From Rhodococcus ruber NBRC 15591 (lineage in GTDB: Bacteria; Actinomycetota; Actinomycetes; Mycobacteriales; Mycobacteriaceae), in the NCBI RefSeq assembly GCF_001894945.1, contig NZ_BCXE01000019.1, forward strand, positions 1 to 64,000: a stretch of 64,000 nucleotides of DNA, written 5' to 3'. Below, piece by piece: positions 27,794 to 36,876 of this stretch (the first letter of the stretch is position 1; every line of letters starts with the position of its first letter). The notes beneath the pieces were generated by a model. The model saw nothing but the letters and a program-made list of their open reading frames with translations. It was not told where the DNA came from and did not search any database. Made by a program: the position numbers and the translations under genes.

Positions 27794-28677
27794 CAGACCA
27801 GGCTCCTTGTCTTGACCGCGAACAGGCCCTGCGGCCGGACCTGCAGGAAGATCACGATGAGCACGAAGACGATCACCTTCGCGATCGATGCGGTGGTGGA
27901 GTATTCGATGAACGAGTTGAGCAGTCCGAGCGCGACCGCCGCGATGACGGCACCCTCGATCCGTCCGAGGCCGCCGATGACGACCACCAGGAACGCATCG
28001 ATCAGGTAGGACTGGCCGATGGTGGGGCTCGTGGAGCCGATCAGGGTCAGCGCCACGCCGGCCAGGCCGGCCAGGCCGGAGCCGAGGAAGAACGTGGTGA
28101 TGTCGGTGCGCCGCGACGAGATGCCCACCGTCTCGGCGAGGTCGCGGTTCTGCACGACGGCCCGGATGCGCCGGCCCATCGGAGTGAACTTCATCGCCGC
28201 GATGAGGATCGCCACGCACATCACGGCCAGCGCGAGGATGAACAGCCGGGTCCTGGGCACCACCGCCCCGAGGATCTCCACGCCACCGGAGAGCCACTGC
28301 GGCGCAACCACGTTGACGGCCGGTGCGCCGAAGATGTCGCGGGCGGCCTGTTGCAGCAACAGGCCCACGCCGAAGGTCACCAGCAGGGTATCGAGCGGGC
28401 GGTGGTACATGCGGCGGATGAGGGTGACCTCGAGCAGCACCCCCATCACGCCGCCGACCAGGAAACCGACGAGCAGCGACACCAGCAGGGACACCCCGGC
28501 GGCCGAGACCACCTGCTGCACCACGTACGCGGTGTAGGAGCCGGCCATGATGAACTCGCCGTGGGCCATGTTGATCACGCCCATCTGCCCGAACGTCAGC
28601 GACAGGCCCAGCGCCGCCAGCAGCAGGATCGAACCGATGCTCAGTCCCGTGAACAGCTGTCCTACAACGACATCCAT
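27793..28677 (-). CDS. urtB: urea ABC transporter, permease UrtB
   Basis: A 294-aa LivH-type permease with about eight membrane segments. The signature GLSLTFGQMGVINMAHGEFIMAGSYTAY is characteristic of UrtB/LivH, and RAVVQNRDLAETVGISSRR is the coupling loop. It begins 37 nt after urtA and leads into the overlapping urtCDE genes. Confidence 0.93.
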   Translation of the reverse strand: MDVVVGQLFTGLSIGSILLLAALGLSLTFGQMGVINMAHGEFIMAGSYTAYVVQQVVSAAGVSLLVSLLVGFLVGGVMGVLLEVTLIRRMYHRPLDTLLVTFGVGLLLQQAARDIFGAPAVNVVAPQWLSGGVEILGAVVPRTRLFILALAVMCVAILIAAMKFTPMGRRIRAVVQNRDLAETVGISSRRTDITTFFLGSGLAGLAGVALTLIGSTSPTIGQSYLIDAFLVVVIGGLGRIEGAVIAAVALGLLNSFIEYSTTASIAKVIVFVLIVIFLQVRPQGLFAVKTRSLV

Positions 28678-28714
28678 GTCGCCTCCCTTCTCGTCGGCTT
28701 CCCGGTCACGATGG

Positions 28715-29983
28715 TCAGCTGCCGGACAGGCCGGCGGCCCAGTCGTAGCTCTCGAGGTACGGGTCCGGCTCGATCGCCCCGTTCGACTCCCACACCGTGT
28801 AGATCAGTCCGTCGCCCCGGATCTCGCCGATGCGGGCCGTCTTGGTGATGTGGTGGTTGTCCCCGTCGATCGTGACGGTGCCCTCCGGCGCGTCGAACGA
28901 GACGCCGTCGGCCGCGGCCTGCACGTCGGCGACGGCGAACGAGTCCGCCTTCTCGACGGTGTTCTTCCACAGGTACACCGAGGCGTACGCGGCCTCCATC
29001 GGGTCGGAGGTGGGCTTGTTCGCACCGTACTTCGCCTTGTACGCATCGACGAACGCCGTGTTCTCGGGACCGCCCACGGTCTGGTAGTAGTTCCAGGCCG
29101 TGAGCTGGCCGGCGATGTTCTGCGCGCCGATTCCGACCACTTCCTCCTCGGCGATCGACACCGAGATCACCGGCATGTCGGCGGCGGTGAGGCCGACGTT
29201 GGAGTACTCGCGGAAGAACGCGACGTTCGAGTCGCCGTTGAGGGTGTTGAACACCGCGTCCGCGTCGGCGGTGCGGACCTTGTTGACGATCGTGGAGAAG
29301 TCGGTGGATCCGAGTGGGGTGTAGTCCTCACCCTTGATCTCGATGCCGTTGGCCTCGGCGTACGCGCGGATGATGCGGTTCGCGGTCTGCGGGAAGACGT
29401 AGTCGCTGCCCACGAGGTAGAGGGACTCGACGCCCTTCTCCTTCAGGTAGTCCAGCGCCGGCACGATCTGCTGGTTGGTGGTGGCGCCGGTGTAGAAGAT
29501 GTTCGGCGACGACTCGAGGCCCTCGTACTGCACGGGGTAGTACAGCAGCGAGTTCAGGTCCTCGAACACCGGCAGCATCGCCTTGCGGCTCGACGACGTC
29601 CACCCGCCGAACACCGCGGCCACGCAGTCGGAGCTGATCAGCTTCTCGGCCTTCTCGGCGAACACCGTCGGCTCCGACGCGCCGTCCTCGGCCACGATCC
29701 GGATCTGCTTGCCGAGAACGCCGCCGTTCGCGTTGATCTCCTCGACGGCCAGCGCGATCGAATCGCGCACCGTGACCTCGGAGATCGCCATGGTGCCGGA
29801 CAGCGAGTTCAGCGAACCGACCTTGATCGTGTCCCCGGAGGTGTCGACGCACGAGGCGGACCCGGCGGCGTCGGTACTGTCGGTGGCCTTGCTGCCGCAG
29901 GCGCTGAGCACGAGGCCGACGGCGGCCAGCGCGACCGGCGCGGCGACGGCGCGCCTGGCGAACGTGGATGTGGCAACTGGCAT
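28715..29983 (-). CDS. urtA: urea ABC transporter, substrate-binding lipoprotein UrtA
   Basis: A 422-aa extracytoplasmic binding protein. Residues 1-29 are a lipoprotein signal with lipobox LSAC (Cys29), so it is anchored outside the membrane. The mature part is a two-lobed type I periplasmic-binding fold of the UrtA class ([48 protein letters not shown]). It captures urea for UrtBCDE. The promoter region holds the palindrome at 30039-30058. It heads a seven-gene unit, urtABCDE-gntR-CMD. Confidence 0.95.
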   Translation of the reverse strand: MPVATSTFARRAVAAPVALAAVGLVLSACGSKATDSTDAAGSASCVDTSGDTIKVGSLNSLSGTMAISEVTVRDSIALAVEEINANGGVLGKQIRIVAEDGASEPTVFAEKAEKLISSDCVAAVFGGWTSSSRKAMLPVFEDLNSLLYYPVQYEGLESSPNIFYTGATTNQQIVPALDYLKEKGVESLYLVGSDYVFPQTANRIIRAYAEANGIEIKGEDYTPLGSTDFSTIVNKVRTADADAVFNTLNGDSNVAFFREYSNVGLTAADMPVISVSIAEEEVVGIGAQNIAGQLTAWNYYQTVGGPENTAFVDAYKAKYGANKPTSDPMEAAYASVYLWKNTVEKADSFAVADVQAAADGVSFDAPEGTVTIDGDNHHITKTARIGEIRGDGLIYTVWESNGAIEPDPYLESYDWAAGLSGS

Positions 29984-30038
29984 GGAGGTGCCCTTCGTCG
30001 AAGGTGGGAACCGGACGGGGCCCGGTATATCCGGGCTG

Positions 30039-30058
30039 CGTATACAGCGCTGTATCCG
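30039..30058. promoter_or_regulatory. palindromic GntR-type operator before urtA
   Basis: CGTATACAGCGCTGTATCCG, two inverted half-sites of 10 nt (9 of 10 matching), 56 nt upstream of urtA. The half-site CTGTAT(A/C)CG also occurs at the start of the cluster's first gntR gene, pointing to one regulator. Confidence 0.65.
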
Positions 30059-30167
30059 TGGGTCCGAAGAGTAGGCGGCCGGTGTTGCGTCGGAATGTCT
30101 CGCGGTGACGAGTTCATGACGCGTGTTACGACCTCGTTGCCGAACGCGCACACCCCGAGGTAGCACC

Positions 30168-31154
30168 TTATCCGCACCACGAATAGCCGTCCGCGCCAGC
30201 AATTGCCGATGCGGATGCCTGGGAGTTTCGCGGCTGTTCGCAGCGACGCGATCGGGCGATGGCCCGTTCGAAGCGGGCGACGACGGTCGGGAACCGGAAC
30301 AGCTCCGCCCACGTCCAGCGGACCACCTCGAAGCCGAGGTCTCGCAGCGCATCCTCGCGCAGCTTCTCGCGCCGCACCGTTTCGGCGGTGGCTCCGGGGT
30401 CGCCGGTCCCGTACTTGCCCATGCCGTCGAACTCGCCGACGATCCCGGTCTCTTCCCAGAAGAAGTCGGTCCGCGCGACGAATCGGCCCTCGCTCGTCCG
30501 GACTTCGTGCTGGAGCGCCGGGGCCGGCATTCCGGCCTGGTGGATGCGGAGCCGGCTGATCGATTCGCCGGGACTCTCGCTGCGACCGTCCAGGAACGGG
30601 ACGATGCGCCGTGCCGCGGCGATTCCCGTCCGCGCCCCGGCCCGGTGAAGTGCGGCGGCCAGCGCCGGCCGCAGGCCGGGATGCCCGCGCAACGCGGAGT
30701 CCCCCGCCACCACGGCCTCCTCGGCGGTGACCGTGCGCGAGAGGTCCACGACCGTCCGCGCAGCCGAGGTGACGCGGATCCCCTCCACGGTCTCGACTTC
30801 GTCGTGGGGGAGGGCCGCGGCGTGGACGTGCTGACGCGGAGTGCGTCGACCGCCCGACGCGCGATCGCGGGTGAGGTGGATGCGGGACAGGTCGGTGCGC
30901 CAGACCGCGAAGCCGTGGACGACGGCGGTCGAGACGTGGCTGATCGCGGCGCCCTCGTGCAACCGCGCTGCGCCCGACCGGATCCGCAGCACGTGGCGTG
31001 CCGCGTCGTCGAGTTGCCCGGCGTCCTCACGCTCGAGGTACACGCCGGGCACGATGCGTTCGAGACGACCCGTACGGATTCCTCGGCGTAGTTCGGCGTC
31101 GGTGATCCCGGTTGCGAGGACGGCAGGACGCAGCAGTGGCGTGGGTTCGCTCAT
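30168..31154 (-). CDS. AbiEi-like/DUF559-like nuclease-fold protein, paralog 2
   Basis: A 328-aa relative of the protein at 16883-17776, sharing the N-terminal winged-helix-like part ([22 protein letters not shown]), the middle ([26 protein letters not shown]), the marker [16 protein letters not shown] and the PD-(D/E)xK-like end ([31 protein letters not shown]). It has a 30-residue extra tail. Function unknown; a DNA nuclease or inactive relative is possible. The two paralogs point toward each other from either side of the urea cluster. The ATG at 31154 begins MSEPTPLL. Confidence 0.7.
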   Translation of the reverse strand: MSEPTPLLRPAVLATGITDAELRRGIRTGRLERIVPGVYLEREDAGQLDDAARHVLRIRSGAARLHEGAAISHVSTAVVHGFAVWRTDLSRIHLTRDRASGGRRTPRQHVHAAALPHDEVETVEGIRVTSAARTVVDLSRTVTAEEAVVAGDSALRGHPGLRPALAAALHRAGARTGIAAARRIVPFLDGRSESPGESISRLRIHQAGMPAPALQHEVRTSEGRFVARTDFFWEETGIVGEFDGMGKYGTGDPGATAETVRREKLREDALRDLGFEVVRWTWAELFRFPTVVARFERAIARSRRCEQPRNSQASASAIAGADGYSWCG

Positions 31155-31313
31155 ACGGGGAGCGTGCCCGAATACCGGCGCTGCGTCCGCGAGCCGCGGG
31201 CGGGCGGCGGCGATCTGTGGATGAATAGTCCGCCTGTGGACAGAGTATCCGCGAACGTCGCAGTCAGCCGCGCACGCAATTGCTTTCGCGCACGGCGAAT
31301 ACGTGCGCGGGTG

Positions 31314-32726
31314 TTACTTGATGAGGTAGGGGGACACCGAGCTCTGGTGCTCGTTGATGACGAGTTCCTTGCCCAGCGGGGGGAATGCGCGCTGCGGGCA
31401 GTTCAGACGCTCGCACACTCGGCAGCCGGAACCGATGGGGGTACCCGGGTTGGCGTCGCTGAGGTCGAGTCCGTCGGCGTAGACGAGGCGGTGGGCGTGG
31501 CGCAGTTCGCAGCCGAGGCCGATCGCGAAGGTCTTCGACGGCTGCCCGTAGCGGGCGGCGCGGCGTTCGACCGTGCGCGCGACCCACAGGTAGCGACGTC
31601 CGTCGGGCATCTGGGCGAGCTGGGTCATGATCTTGCCCGGGTACGCGAACGTCTCGTACACGTTCCACAGGGGACAGGTGCCGCCGCTGGTGGAGAAGTG
31701 GAAGCCGGTGGCGGACTGGCGTTTGGACATGTTGCCCGCCCGGTCCACGCGGACGAACGAGAACGGCACGCCGCGCAGCTTCGGCCGCTGCAGGGTCGAC
31801 AGCCGGTGGGCGATGGTCTCGTAGCTGACCGCGTAGAAGGCGGAGAGCCGCTCGACGTCGTATCGGAAGTCCTCGGCCATCTCGTGGAACTGCGCGTACG
31901 GCAGCATGATCGCCGCGGCGAAGTAGTTGGCGAGGCCGTGGCGGGCCAGGGCGAGGGAGGCCTCGCTGGTGAACGCGCCCTCGGCGACCAGCTTCTCGAT
32001 CAGCTCCCCGCACTCGAGGTAGGCGAGCTCGGTGGCGAGCTTGAACACCTGCTGGCCGCCCGACAGTCGCGCGGAGATCTCGAGGGTGCGCGTGGCGGGG
32101 TCGAACCGGTGCAGGACGTTCTCGCCGAGGTCGACGCGACGGACGAGCTGCACGTCGTGCACCGTCTCCATGCGCTTGATGATGCCGCCGGAGATGTCGC
32201 CGCGATGGAAGCGGATCCGGGTGGCGAGTTCCTCGGCGGCGGTGTCGAGGTCGTGCAGGTAGTTCTGCCGCTGGTAGAAGTAGTCGCGGACCTCCTCGTG
32301 CGGCATGGTGATGGTGCCGGTGCCGCTGCCGTCGCTGTACCGGTCCTCGGTGGCGGCGGCGAGTTGCGCGGTGGTGTTGCGGAATCGCCGGTGCATGTTG
32401 ACCATGGCCCGTGCCAGCCCGGGGTGGGCCGACACCATCGCGGCGATCTCCTGGGCGTCGGCGTCGATGCCCATCTCCTGGTCGAGAGCCACCTCTCGCA
32501 TCTCGGCGATGAGCCGGGTGTCGTCCTGGGACGAGAAGAACGTGGTGTCGACCCCGAAGACCTCGCTGATGCGCAGCAGGACCGGAACCGTGAGCGGCCG
32601 CACGTCGTGCTCGATCTGGTTGAGGTAGCTGGCCGAGATCTCCAGGGTCTTGGCCAGTGCTGCCTGGCTCAGTCCCCGCTCGGTCCGCAGCTGGCGCAGG
32701 CGGGCGCCGACGAACGTCTTTGGCAT
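31314..32726 (-). CDS. ramB: RamB-type transcriptional regulator of acetate metabolism
   Basis: A 470-aa regulator with an N-terminal Xre-type helix-turn-helix (about 5-60, LRQLRTERGLSQAALAKTLEISASYLNQIE), a large middle with an IrrE/DUF955-like part, and a C-terminal short-chain-fatty-acyl sensor region with a Cys cluster (GCRVCERLNC) near 440. In C. glutamicum and mycobacteria RamB represses or activates aceA, aceB and ack-pta genes. A TTTGCAA site stands in front of both this gene and aceA. The ATG at 32726 is preferred to the GTG one codon earlier. M. tuberculosis Rv0465c is the counterpart. Confidence 0.93.
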   Translation of the reverse strand: MPKTFVGARLRQLRTERGLSQAALAKTLEISASYLNQIEHDVRPLTVPVLLRISEVFGVDTTFFSSQDDTRLIAEMREVALDQEMGIDADAQEIAAMVSAHPGLARAMVNMHRRFRNTTAQLAAATEDRYSDGSGTGTITMPHEEVRDYFYQRQNYLHDLDTAAEELATRIRFHRGDISGGIIKRMETVHDVQLVRRVDLGENVLHRFDPATRTLEISARLSGGQQVFKLATELAYLECGELIEKLVAEGAFTSEASLALARHGLANYFAAAIMLPYAQFHEMAEDFRYDVERLSAFYAVSYETIAHRLSTLQRPKLRGVPFSFVRVDRAGNMSKRQSATGFHFSTSGGTCPLWNVYETFAYPGKIMTQLAQMPDGRRYLWVARTVERRAARYGQPSKTFAIGLGCELRHAHRLVYADGLDLSDANPGTPIGSGCRVCERLNCPQRAFPPLGKELVINEHQSSVSPYLIK

Positions 32727-32752
32727 CACCCCAGCGTACGAGCGTCTACACA

Positions 32753-32762
32753 GCTTTGCAAC
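32753..32762. promoter_or_regulatory. RamB-like site at the ramB promoter
   Basis: GCTTTGCAAC, matching the core of the known RamB motif (A/C)A-TTTGCAAA, 27 nt upstream of ramB; consistent with autoregulation. Confidence 0.5.
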
Positions 32763-32777
32763 GGCGGATTCGCAACG

Positions 32778-33932
32778 TTAGCTCTCCTCGAGTCCCAGCC
32801 AGGATCCGGGCGCGAAGGCCTCGTAGTGGACGGCGTCGGGCGACACCCCCGCAGCGAGCAGCGTCTGCCGGATCGACCGCATGAACGGGACCGGACCGCA
32901 CACGTAGACCTGCGGGTCGGCCGGCAACTCGACCCCGTCGAGCGGGGAGTGGCCGTCCTCGCGGAGTTCCTCGAACTCGGAGTAGCGGGTCTGCATGCGG
33001 GCCCGCGGAAGGCGATCGACCAGGGCCTGCGTCTCCGCGCGGCGGGCATGGTCGTAGGGGGAGCGGTCGACGTGCACGACGAGAACCTCGCGCTCGGATC
33101 GGTGCGCCGCCAGGTGCTGCAGCGCCGCGAGCGTCGGGGTGATGCCGATGCCGGCCGAGATCAGCACCAGGGGATCGTCGCCGTCCTCGACGACGAGACT
33201 GCCGAACGGATGGGAGACGACGAGTTCGGTGCCGATGCCGACGCCCCCGGCGAGGAACGGGGAGACGATCCCGCCCCGGACCCGCTTGACGGTGACGGCC
33301 CACTCGCCCGGGACGTGGCTGCGCACGAGCGTGTACTGGCGGATCTGGCGGGTGCCGTCACCCAGCGTGGTGGCGACGGAGATGTACTGTCCGGGAAGGA
33401 AATCCGGCAGCGGGGTGCCGTCGGGGGAGCGCAGCGTCAGCGTCGCGACCTCGGCGCCGTCGAACTGGACGTCGCTGACCACGACGACGCGCCAGATCTG
33501 ACCGGGCCGGACCCCGGCCTTGTCGTAGAGGGCTGCCTCCTGCTCGATGAGCGAGTTGGCCATCAACGTGTAGACCTCGCGCCAGGCCGCGGCGACCTCG
33601 GGGGTGACCGCGTCGCCGAGCACCTCGGCGATCGCGGCGAACAGCTGGTGCCGCACCACCTCGTAGTGGGGTGCCTGGACGCCGAGCGAAGCATGCTTGG
33701 CGGCGATCCGGGCCATGATCGCGTCGATGTCCGCGGCGTCCTCGGTGACCAGGAGCGTCGCGAACGCGGCGACCGAGCTGGCGAGTGCCTTCTGCTGCTC
33801 CCGGTTCTCCTGGTTGGTGCGGTTGAACAGGTCGGTCCGCAGCGAAGGCGCGGCCGCGAAGAGCTTGTCGTAGAACAGTTCGGAGATCCGGCCGATATGG
33901 GCGCCGACGATCGGCAGGGTGGCCTCGATCAC
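32778..33932 (-). CDS. hmp: flavohemoprotein (nitric oxide dioxygenase)
   Basis: Converts NO plus O2 to nitrate with NAD(P)H. A globin domain (about 1-135) is followed by a FAD domain (RQYTLVR) and a NAD domain (SAGIGITPTLAAL, VYVCGPVPFM). Coordinates given start at the first canonical codon, GTG at 33932. The true N-terminus is probably eight codons earlier: the frame reads I-L-S-A-T-S-K-P before it, which aligns exactly with the start of E. coli Hmp (M-L-D-A-Q-T-I-A), and a GAGGAGG Shine-Dalgarno sits 5 nt before that ATC codon at 33956. It is divergent from aceA. Confidence 0.93.
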   Translation of the reverse strand: MIEATLPIVGAHIGRISELFYDKLFAAAPSLRTDLFNRTNQENREQQKALASSVAAFATLLVTEDAADIDAIMARIAAKHASLGVQAPHYEVVRHQLFAAIAEVLGDAVTPEVAAAWREVYTLMANSLIEQEAALYDKAGVRPGQIWRVVVVSDVQFDGAEVATLTLRSPDGTPLPDFLPGQYISVATTLGDGTRQIRQYTLVRSHVPGEWAVTVKRVRGGIVSPFLAGGVGIGTELVVSHPFGSLVVEDGDDPLVLISAGIGITPTLAALQHLAAHRSEREVLVVHVDRSPYDHARRAETQALVDRLPRARMQTRYSEFEELREDGHSPLDGVELPADPQVYVCGPVPFMRSIRQTLLAAGVSPDAVHYEAFAPGSWLGLEES

Positions 33933-33953
33933 CGGCTTCGATGTGGCGGAAAG

Positions 33954-33968
33954 GATGGCGCCCTCCTC
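33954..33968 (-). promoter_or_regulatory. RBS and apparent AUC start codon of hmp
   Basis: On the minus strand GAGGAGG (33968-33962) is followed after 5 nt by ATC (33956-33954). No ATG, GTG or TTG lies between here and the GTG at 33932, which has no RBS. Confidence 0.6.
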
Positions 33969-34108
33969 GACTCGTGTGCGAGTGGGGAGTGGGCACGCCC
34001 GATCGGCGTGACCGGCCCCGACTGATCAACGCGCACATGGTAGACGAGCGATCTCGAGCCCCCCACCGATTCGACCGGCGCGACTTCCCGATTTGCCGGA
34101 GTGCACCT

Positions 34109-34124
34109 TGTGAGACTGATCACA
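34109..34124. promoter_or_regulatory. CRP/GlxR-type operator in the hmp-aceA intergenic region
   Basis: TGTGAGACTGATCACA, a full match to TGTGA-N6-TCACA. It lies about 150 nt upstream of hmp and 340 nt upstream of aceA. GlxR in C. glutamicum controls glyoxylate-cycle genes through such sites. Confidence 0.75.
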
Positions 34125-34288
34125 ATCGCGACGGCATCTCTTGCTCCTGTGGCTGGTGGGCTCGCGTTCGGGGGTTTCGTGACCCGCGCCCGGCCGAGGC
34201 GCCGGCGCGGACAATGCCGAGGTAGTTGCTACCGGCGGGTAGCTCGGGGCTCGGCGGCCGCGTTCGTTGGACGCCCCGAACATTTACA

Positions 34289-34300
34289 ACCTTTGCAAGG
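34289..34300. promoter_or_regulatory. RamB-like site upstream of aceA
   Basis: ACCTTTGCAAGG, containing TTTGCAA as in front of ramB, 165 nt upstream of aceA. Confidence 0.55.
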
Positions 34301-34464
34301 GTGTGGGAAAACCTAGCGAAGATTGGCATTAGCAACAGGTAGACGGCACTTTCCGGGTGTGTCATTGTCGAGTGGTACATCCGAAAGGTCCGCGAAGGAT
34401 GTGAAGTAGTACGCACGTACTGCAGAGCTTCCGGCGCGGATCAGATCTAGAGAGTGGAGCTTAG

Positions 34465-35754
34465 ATGTCGACCACCGGCACCCCGAGGACCGCTGAGGAA
34501 ATCCAGAAGGATTGGGACACCAACCCGCGCTGGAAGGGGATCACCCGCAACTACACGGCCGAGCAGGTCGCGAAGCTGCAGGGCACCGTCGTCGAGGAAG
34601 CCACCCTCGCCCGCCGCGGCTCGGAGATTCTGTGGGACCTCGTGAACAACGAGGACTACATCAACTCGCTGGGCGCCCTCACCGGCAACCAGGCCGTGCA
34701 GCAGGTCCGCGCCGGCCTCAAGGCCATCTACCTGTCCGGCTGGCAGGTCGCCGGCGACGCGAACCTGTCCGGCCACACCTACCCGGACCAGTCGCTGTAC
34801 CCGGCGAACTCGGTGCCGCAGGTCGTCCGCCGCATCAACAACGCGCTGCTGCGCGCCGACGAGATCGCCAAGATCGAGGGCGACACCTCCGTCGAGAACT
34901 GGCTCGCCCCGATCGTCGCCGACGGTGAGGCCGGCTTCGGTGGCGCGCTCAACGTCTACGAGCTGCAGAAGGCGATGATCGCGGCCGGTGTCGCCGGTTC
35001 GCACTGGGAGGACCAGCTCGCGTCGGAGAAGAAGTGCGGCCACCTCGGTGGCAAGGTGCTCATCCCGACCCAGCAGCACATCCGCACCCTGACCTCGGCT
35101 CGCCTCGCGGCCGACGTCGCCGACGTCCCGACGGTCGTCATCGCCCGCACCGACGCCGAGGCCGCCACGCTGCTGACCTCCGACGTCGACGAGCGTGACC
35201 GCGAGTTCCTCGACGGCACCCGCACCGCCGAAGGCTTCTACGGCGTCAAGAACGGGATCGAGCCCTGCATCGCGCGCGCCAAGGCGTACGCGCCGTACTC
35301 CGATCTGATCTGGATGGAGACCGGCGTGCCGGACCTCGAGGTCGCCAAGAAGTTCGCCGAGGCCGTCCGTGGCGAGTTCCCGGACCAGCTGCTGGCCTAC
35401 AACTGCTCGCCGTCCTTCAACTGGAAGGCGCACCTGGACGACGCGACCATCGCGAAGTTCCAGAAGGAGCTCGGCGCGATGGGCTTCAAGTTCCAGTTCA
35501 TCACCCTCGCCGGCTTCCACTCGCTGAACTACGGCATGTTCGACCTGGCCCACGGCTACGCCCGCCAGGGCATGACCGCCTTCGTCGACCTGCAGGAGCG
35601 CGAGTTCAAGGCGGCCGAGGAGCGCGGCTTCACCGCCATCAAGCACCAGCGTGAGGTCGGCGCCGGCTACTTCGACGCCATCGCCACCACCGTCGACCCG
35701 AACACCTCCACGGCTGCCCTGAAGGGCTCCACCGAGGAGGGCCAGTTCCACTAG
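34465..35754 (+). CDS. aceA: isocitrate lyase
   Basis: A 429-aa glyoxylate-shunt enzyme cleaving isocitrate to succinate and glyoxylate, needed for growth on acetate and fatty acids. Catalytic loop KKCGHLGGK with Cys191, metal and substrate residues in [20 protein letters not shown] and YNCSPSFNW are intact. Length and sequence match the mycobacterial Icl1 class. RBS GAGAGTGGAG precedes the ATG at 34465. Regulation by RamB and a CRP/GlxR protein is suggested by upstream sites. fadB2 follows on the same strand after a terminator. Confidence 0.97.
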   Translation: MSTTGTPRTAEEIQKDWDTNPRWKGITRNYTAEQVAKLQGTVVEEATLARRGSEILWDLVNNEDYINSLGALTGNQAVQQVRAGLKAIYLSGWQVAGDANLSGHTYPDQSLYPANSVPQVVRRINNALLRADEIAKIEGDTSVENWLAPIVADGEAGFGGALNVYELQKAMIAAGVAGSHWEDQLASEKKCGHLGGKVLIPTQQHIRTLTSARLAADVADVPTVVIARTDAEAATLLTSDVDERDREFLDGTRTAEGFYGVKNGIEPCIARAKAYAPYSDLIWMETGVPDLEVAKKFAEAVRGEFPDQLLAYNCSPSFNWKAHLDDATIAKFQKELGAMGFKFQFITLAGFHSLNYGMFDLAHGYARQGMTAFVDLQEREFKAAEERGFTAIKHQREVGAGYFDAIATTVDPNTSTAALKGSTEEGQFH

Positions 35755-35775
35755 GAACCGGCAACGGATGCAGGC

Positions 35776-35808
35776 GCGGCGGGATCTCGGACGACCAGGT
35801 CCCGCCGC
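35776..35808 (+). terminator. aceA terminator hairpin
   Basis: A 9-bp GC-rich inverted repeat (35776-35784 with 35800-35808), 21 nt after the aceA stop. Confidence 0.7.
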
Positions 35809-35871
35809 GGCCGTATCCACCCTCTGTCGAAAACCACCTTCACGACCCCCACATGACGAGTAGGAGCTGAC

Positions 35872-36768
35872 GTGACCAGCGAAAAGATTCAGCGCGTCGG
35901 CGTGATCGGCGCCGGGATGATGGGCGCAGGTATCGCCGAGGTGTGCGCGCGCGCTCATGTCGACGTACTTGTGTACGAGCAGACCCGCGAGCTCGCGGCT
36001 GCCGGGCGTGCCCGCATCCTCCGGTCCCTCGACCGCGGTGTCAGCAGCGGCAAGATCACCGAACGGGAGCGTGAGCAGGCCGCCTGGCGGCTGCGCTTCA
36101 CCTCCGACCTCGGCGACTTCGCCGATCGCCAGCTCGTCGTGGAGGCGGTCGTCGAGGACGAGAAGGTCAAGGCCGAGATCTTCGCGGAACTCGACAAGAT
36201 CGTCACGGATCCGAATGCGGTGCTGGCGTCCAACACCTCGTCGATCCCGATCATGAAGCTGGGCATCGCCACCACCCGGCCCGAGCGGGTCATCGGCATG
36301 CACTTCTTCAACCCGGTTCCGGTGCTGCCGCTGGTCGAGCTCGTCACCACGCTCAAGACCAGCCCCGCGGTCTCCCAGCGCGCGGAGGCCTTCGCCTCCG
36401 AGGTGCTCGGCAAGCAGGTCGTCCGGTCCTCCGACCGGGCCGGCTTCATCGCCAACGCGCTGCTCGTGCCCTACCTGCTGTCGGCGATCCGGATGGTCGA
36501 ATCCGGCTTCGCCACCAAGGAGGACATCGACAAGGCGATGGTTCTCGGATGTGCGCACCCGATGGGTCCGCTCGCCCTGACCGACCTGGTGGGTCTGGAC
36601 ACGGTCAAGTCGATCGCCGACTCGATGTACGGGGAGTTCAAGGAGCCGCTCTACTCGGCTCCGCCGCTCCTGCTGCGTATGGTCGAGGCGGGCCTCGTCG
36701 GCAAGAAGTCGGGCGCCGGCTTCTACGAGTATGCCGACAACGGTCGTGCCGCCAAGAAAGTCAGCTAG
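35872..36768 (+). CDS. fadB2: 3-hydroxybutyryl-CoA dehydrogenase
   Basis: A 298-aa NAD(P)-dependent enzyme interconverting acetoacetyl-CoA and 3-hydroxybutyryl-CoA in fatty-acid, butyrate or polyhydroxyalkanoate metabolism. The Rossmann motif GVIGAGMMGAGIAEVC (10-25), the active-site block SNTSS (120-124), His144 in GMHFFNP and the C-terminal GKKSGAGFYEY are intact. The start is a GTG at 35872 behind GTAGGAG. The order ramB-aceA-fadB2 matches M. tuberculosis Rv0465c-Rv0467-Rv0468. Confidence 0.93.
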   Translation: MTSEKIQRVGVIGAGMMGAGIAEVCARAHVDVLVYEQTRELAAAGRARILRSLDRGVSSGKITEREREQAAWRLRFTSDLGDFADRQLVVEAVVEDEKVKAEIFAELDKIVTDPNAVLASNTSSIPIMKLGIATTRPERVIGMHFFNPVPVLPLVELVTTLKTSPAVSQRAEAFASEVLGKQVVRSSDRAGFIANALLVPYLLSAIRMVESGFATKEDIDKAMVLGCAHPMGPLALTDLVGLDTVKSIADSMYGEFKEPLYSAPPLLLRMVEAGLVGKKSGAGFYEYADNGRAAKKVS

Positions 36769-36793
36769 GTAGGTAGCACCACACCGCATCTCG

Positions 36794-36846
36794 GCGCCCG
36801 TGTGCCGACAGCACAGCCGTTGCGCTGGCTGTCGGGGCACGGGCGC
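36794..36846 (+). other. long hairpin between fadB2 and the metE-like gene
   Basis: Arms 36794-36802/36838-36846 (9 bp) and 36805-36812/36828-36835 (8 bp) form a two-step stem separated by a small internal loop. It may end fadB2 transcription or act in the leader of the next gene, whose ATG is 30 nt further. It does not resemble a cobalamin riboswitch. Confidence 0.6.
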
Positions 36847-36876
36847 GAGGTGCATCGAGGGAAAGGTCGACCCCTG

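Larger units (their letters stand above)
33969..34464. other. long hmp-aceA intergenic region
   Basis: About 500 nt without a credible gene. It contains the CRP/GlxR-like palindrome at 34109-34124 and the RamB-like site at 34289-34300. The spacing suggests a long regulated upstream region for aceA. Nothing else was recognised. Confidence 0.6.

Noticed and set aside
31164-34025. Open forward frame of 953 codons opposite ramB and hmp
   Set aside because: Same shadow effect; ramB and hmp have clear domains on the other strand and no RBS or domain supports the forward frame.
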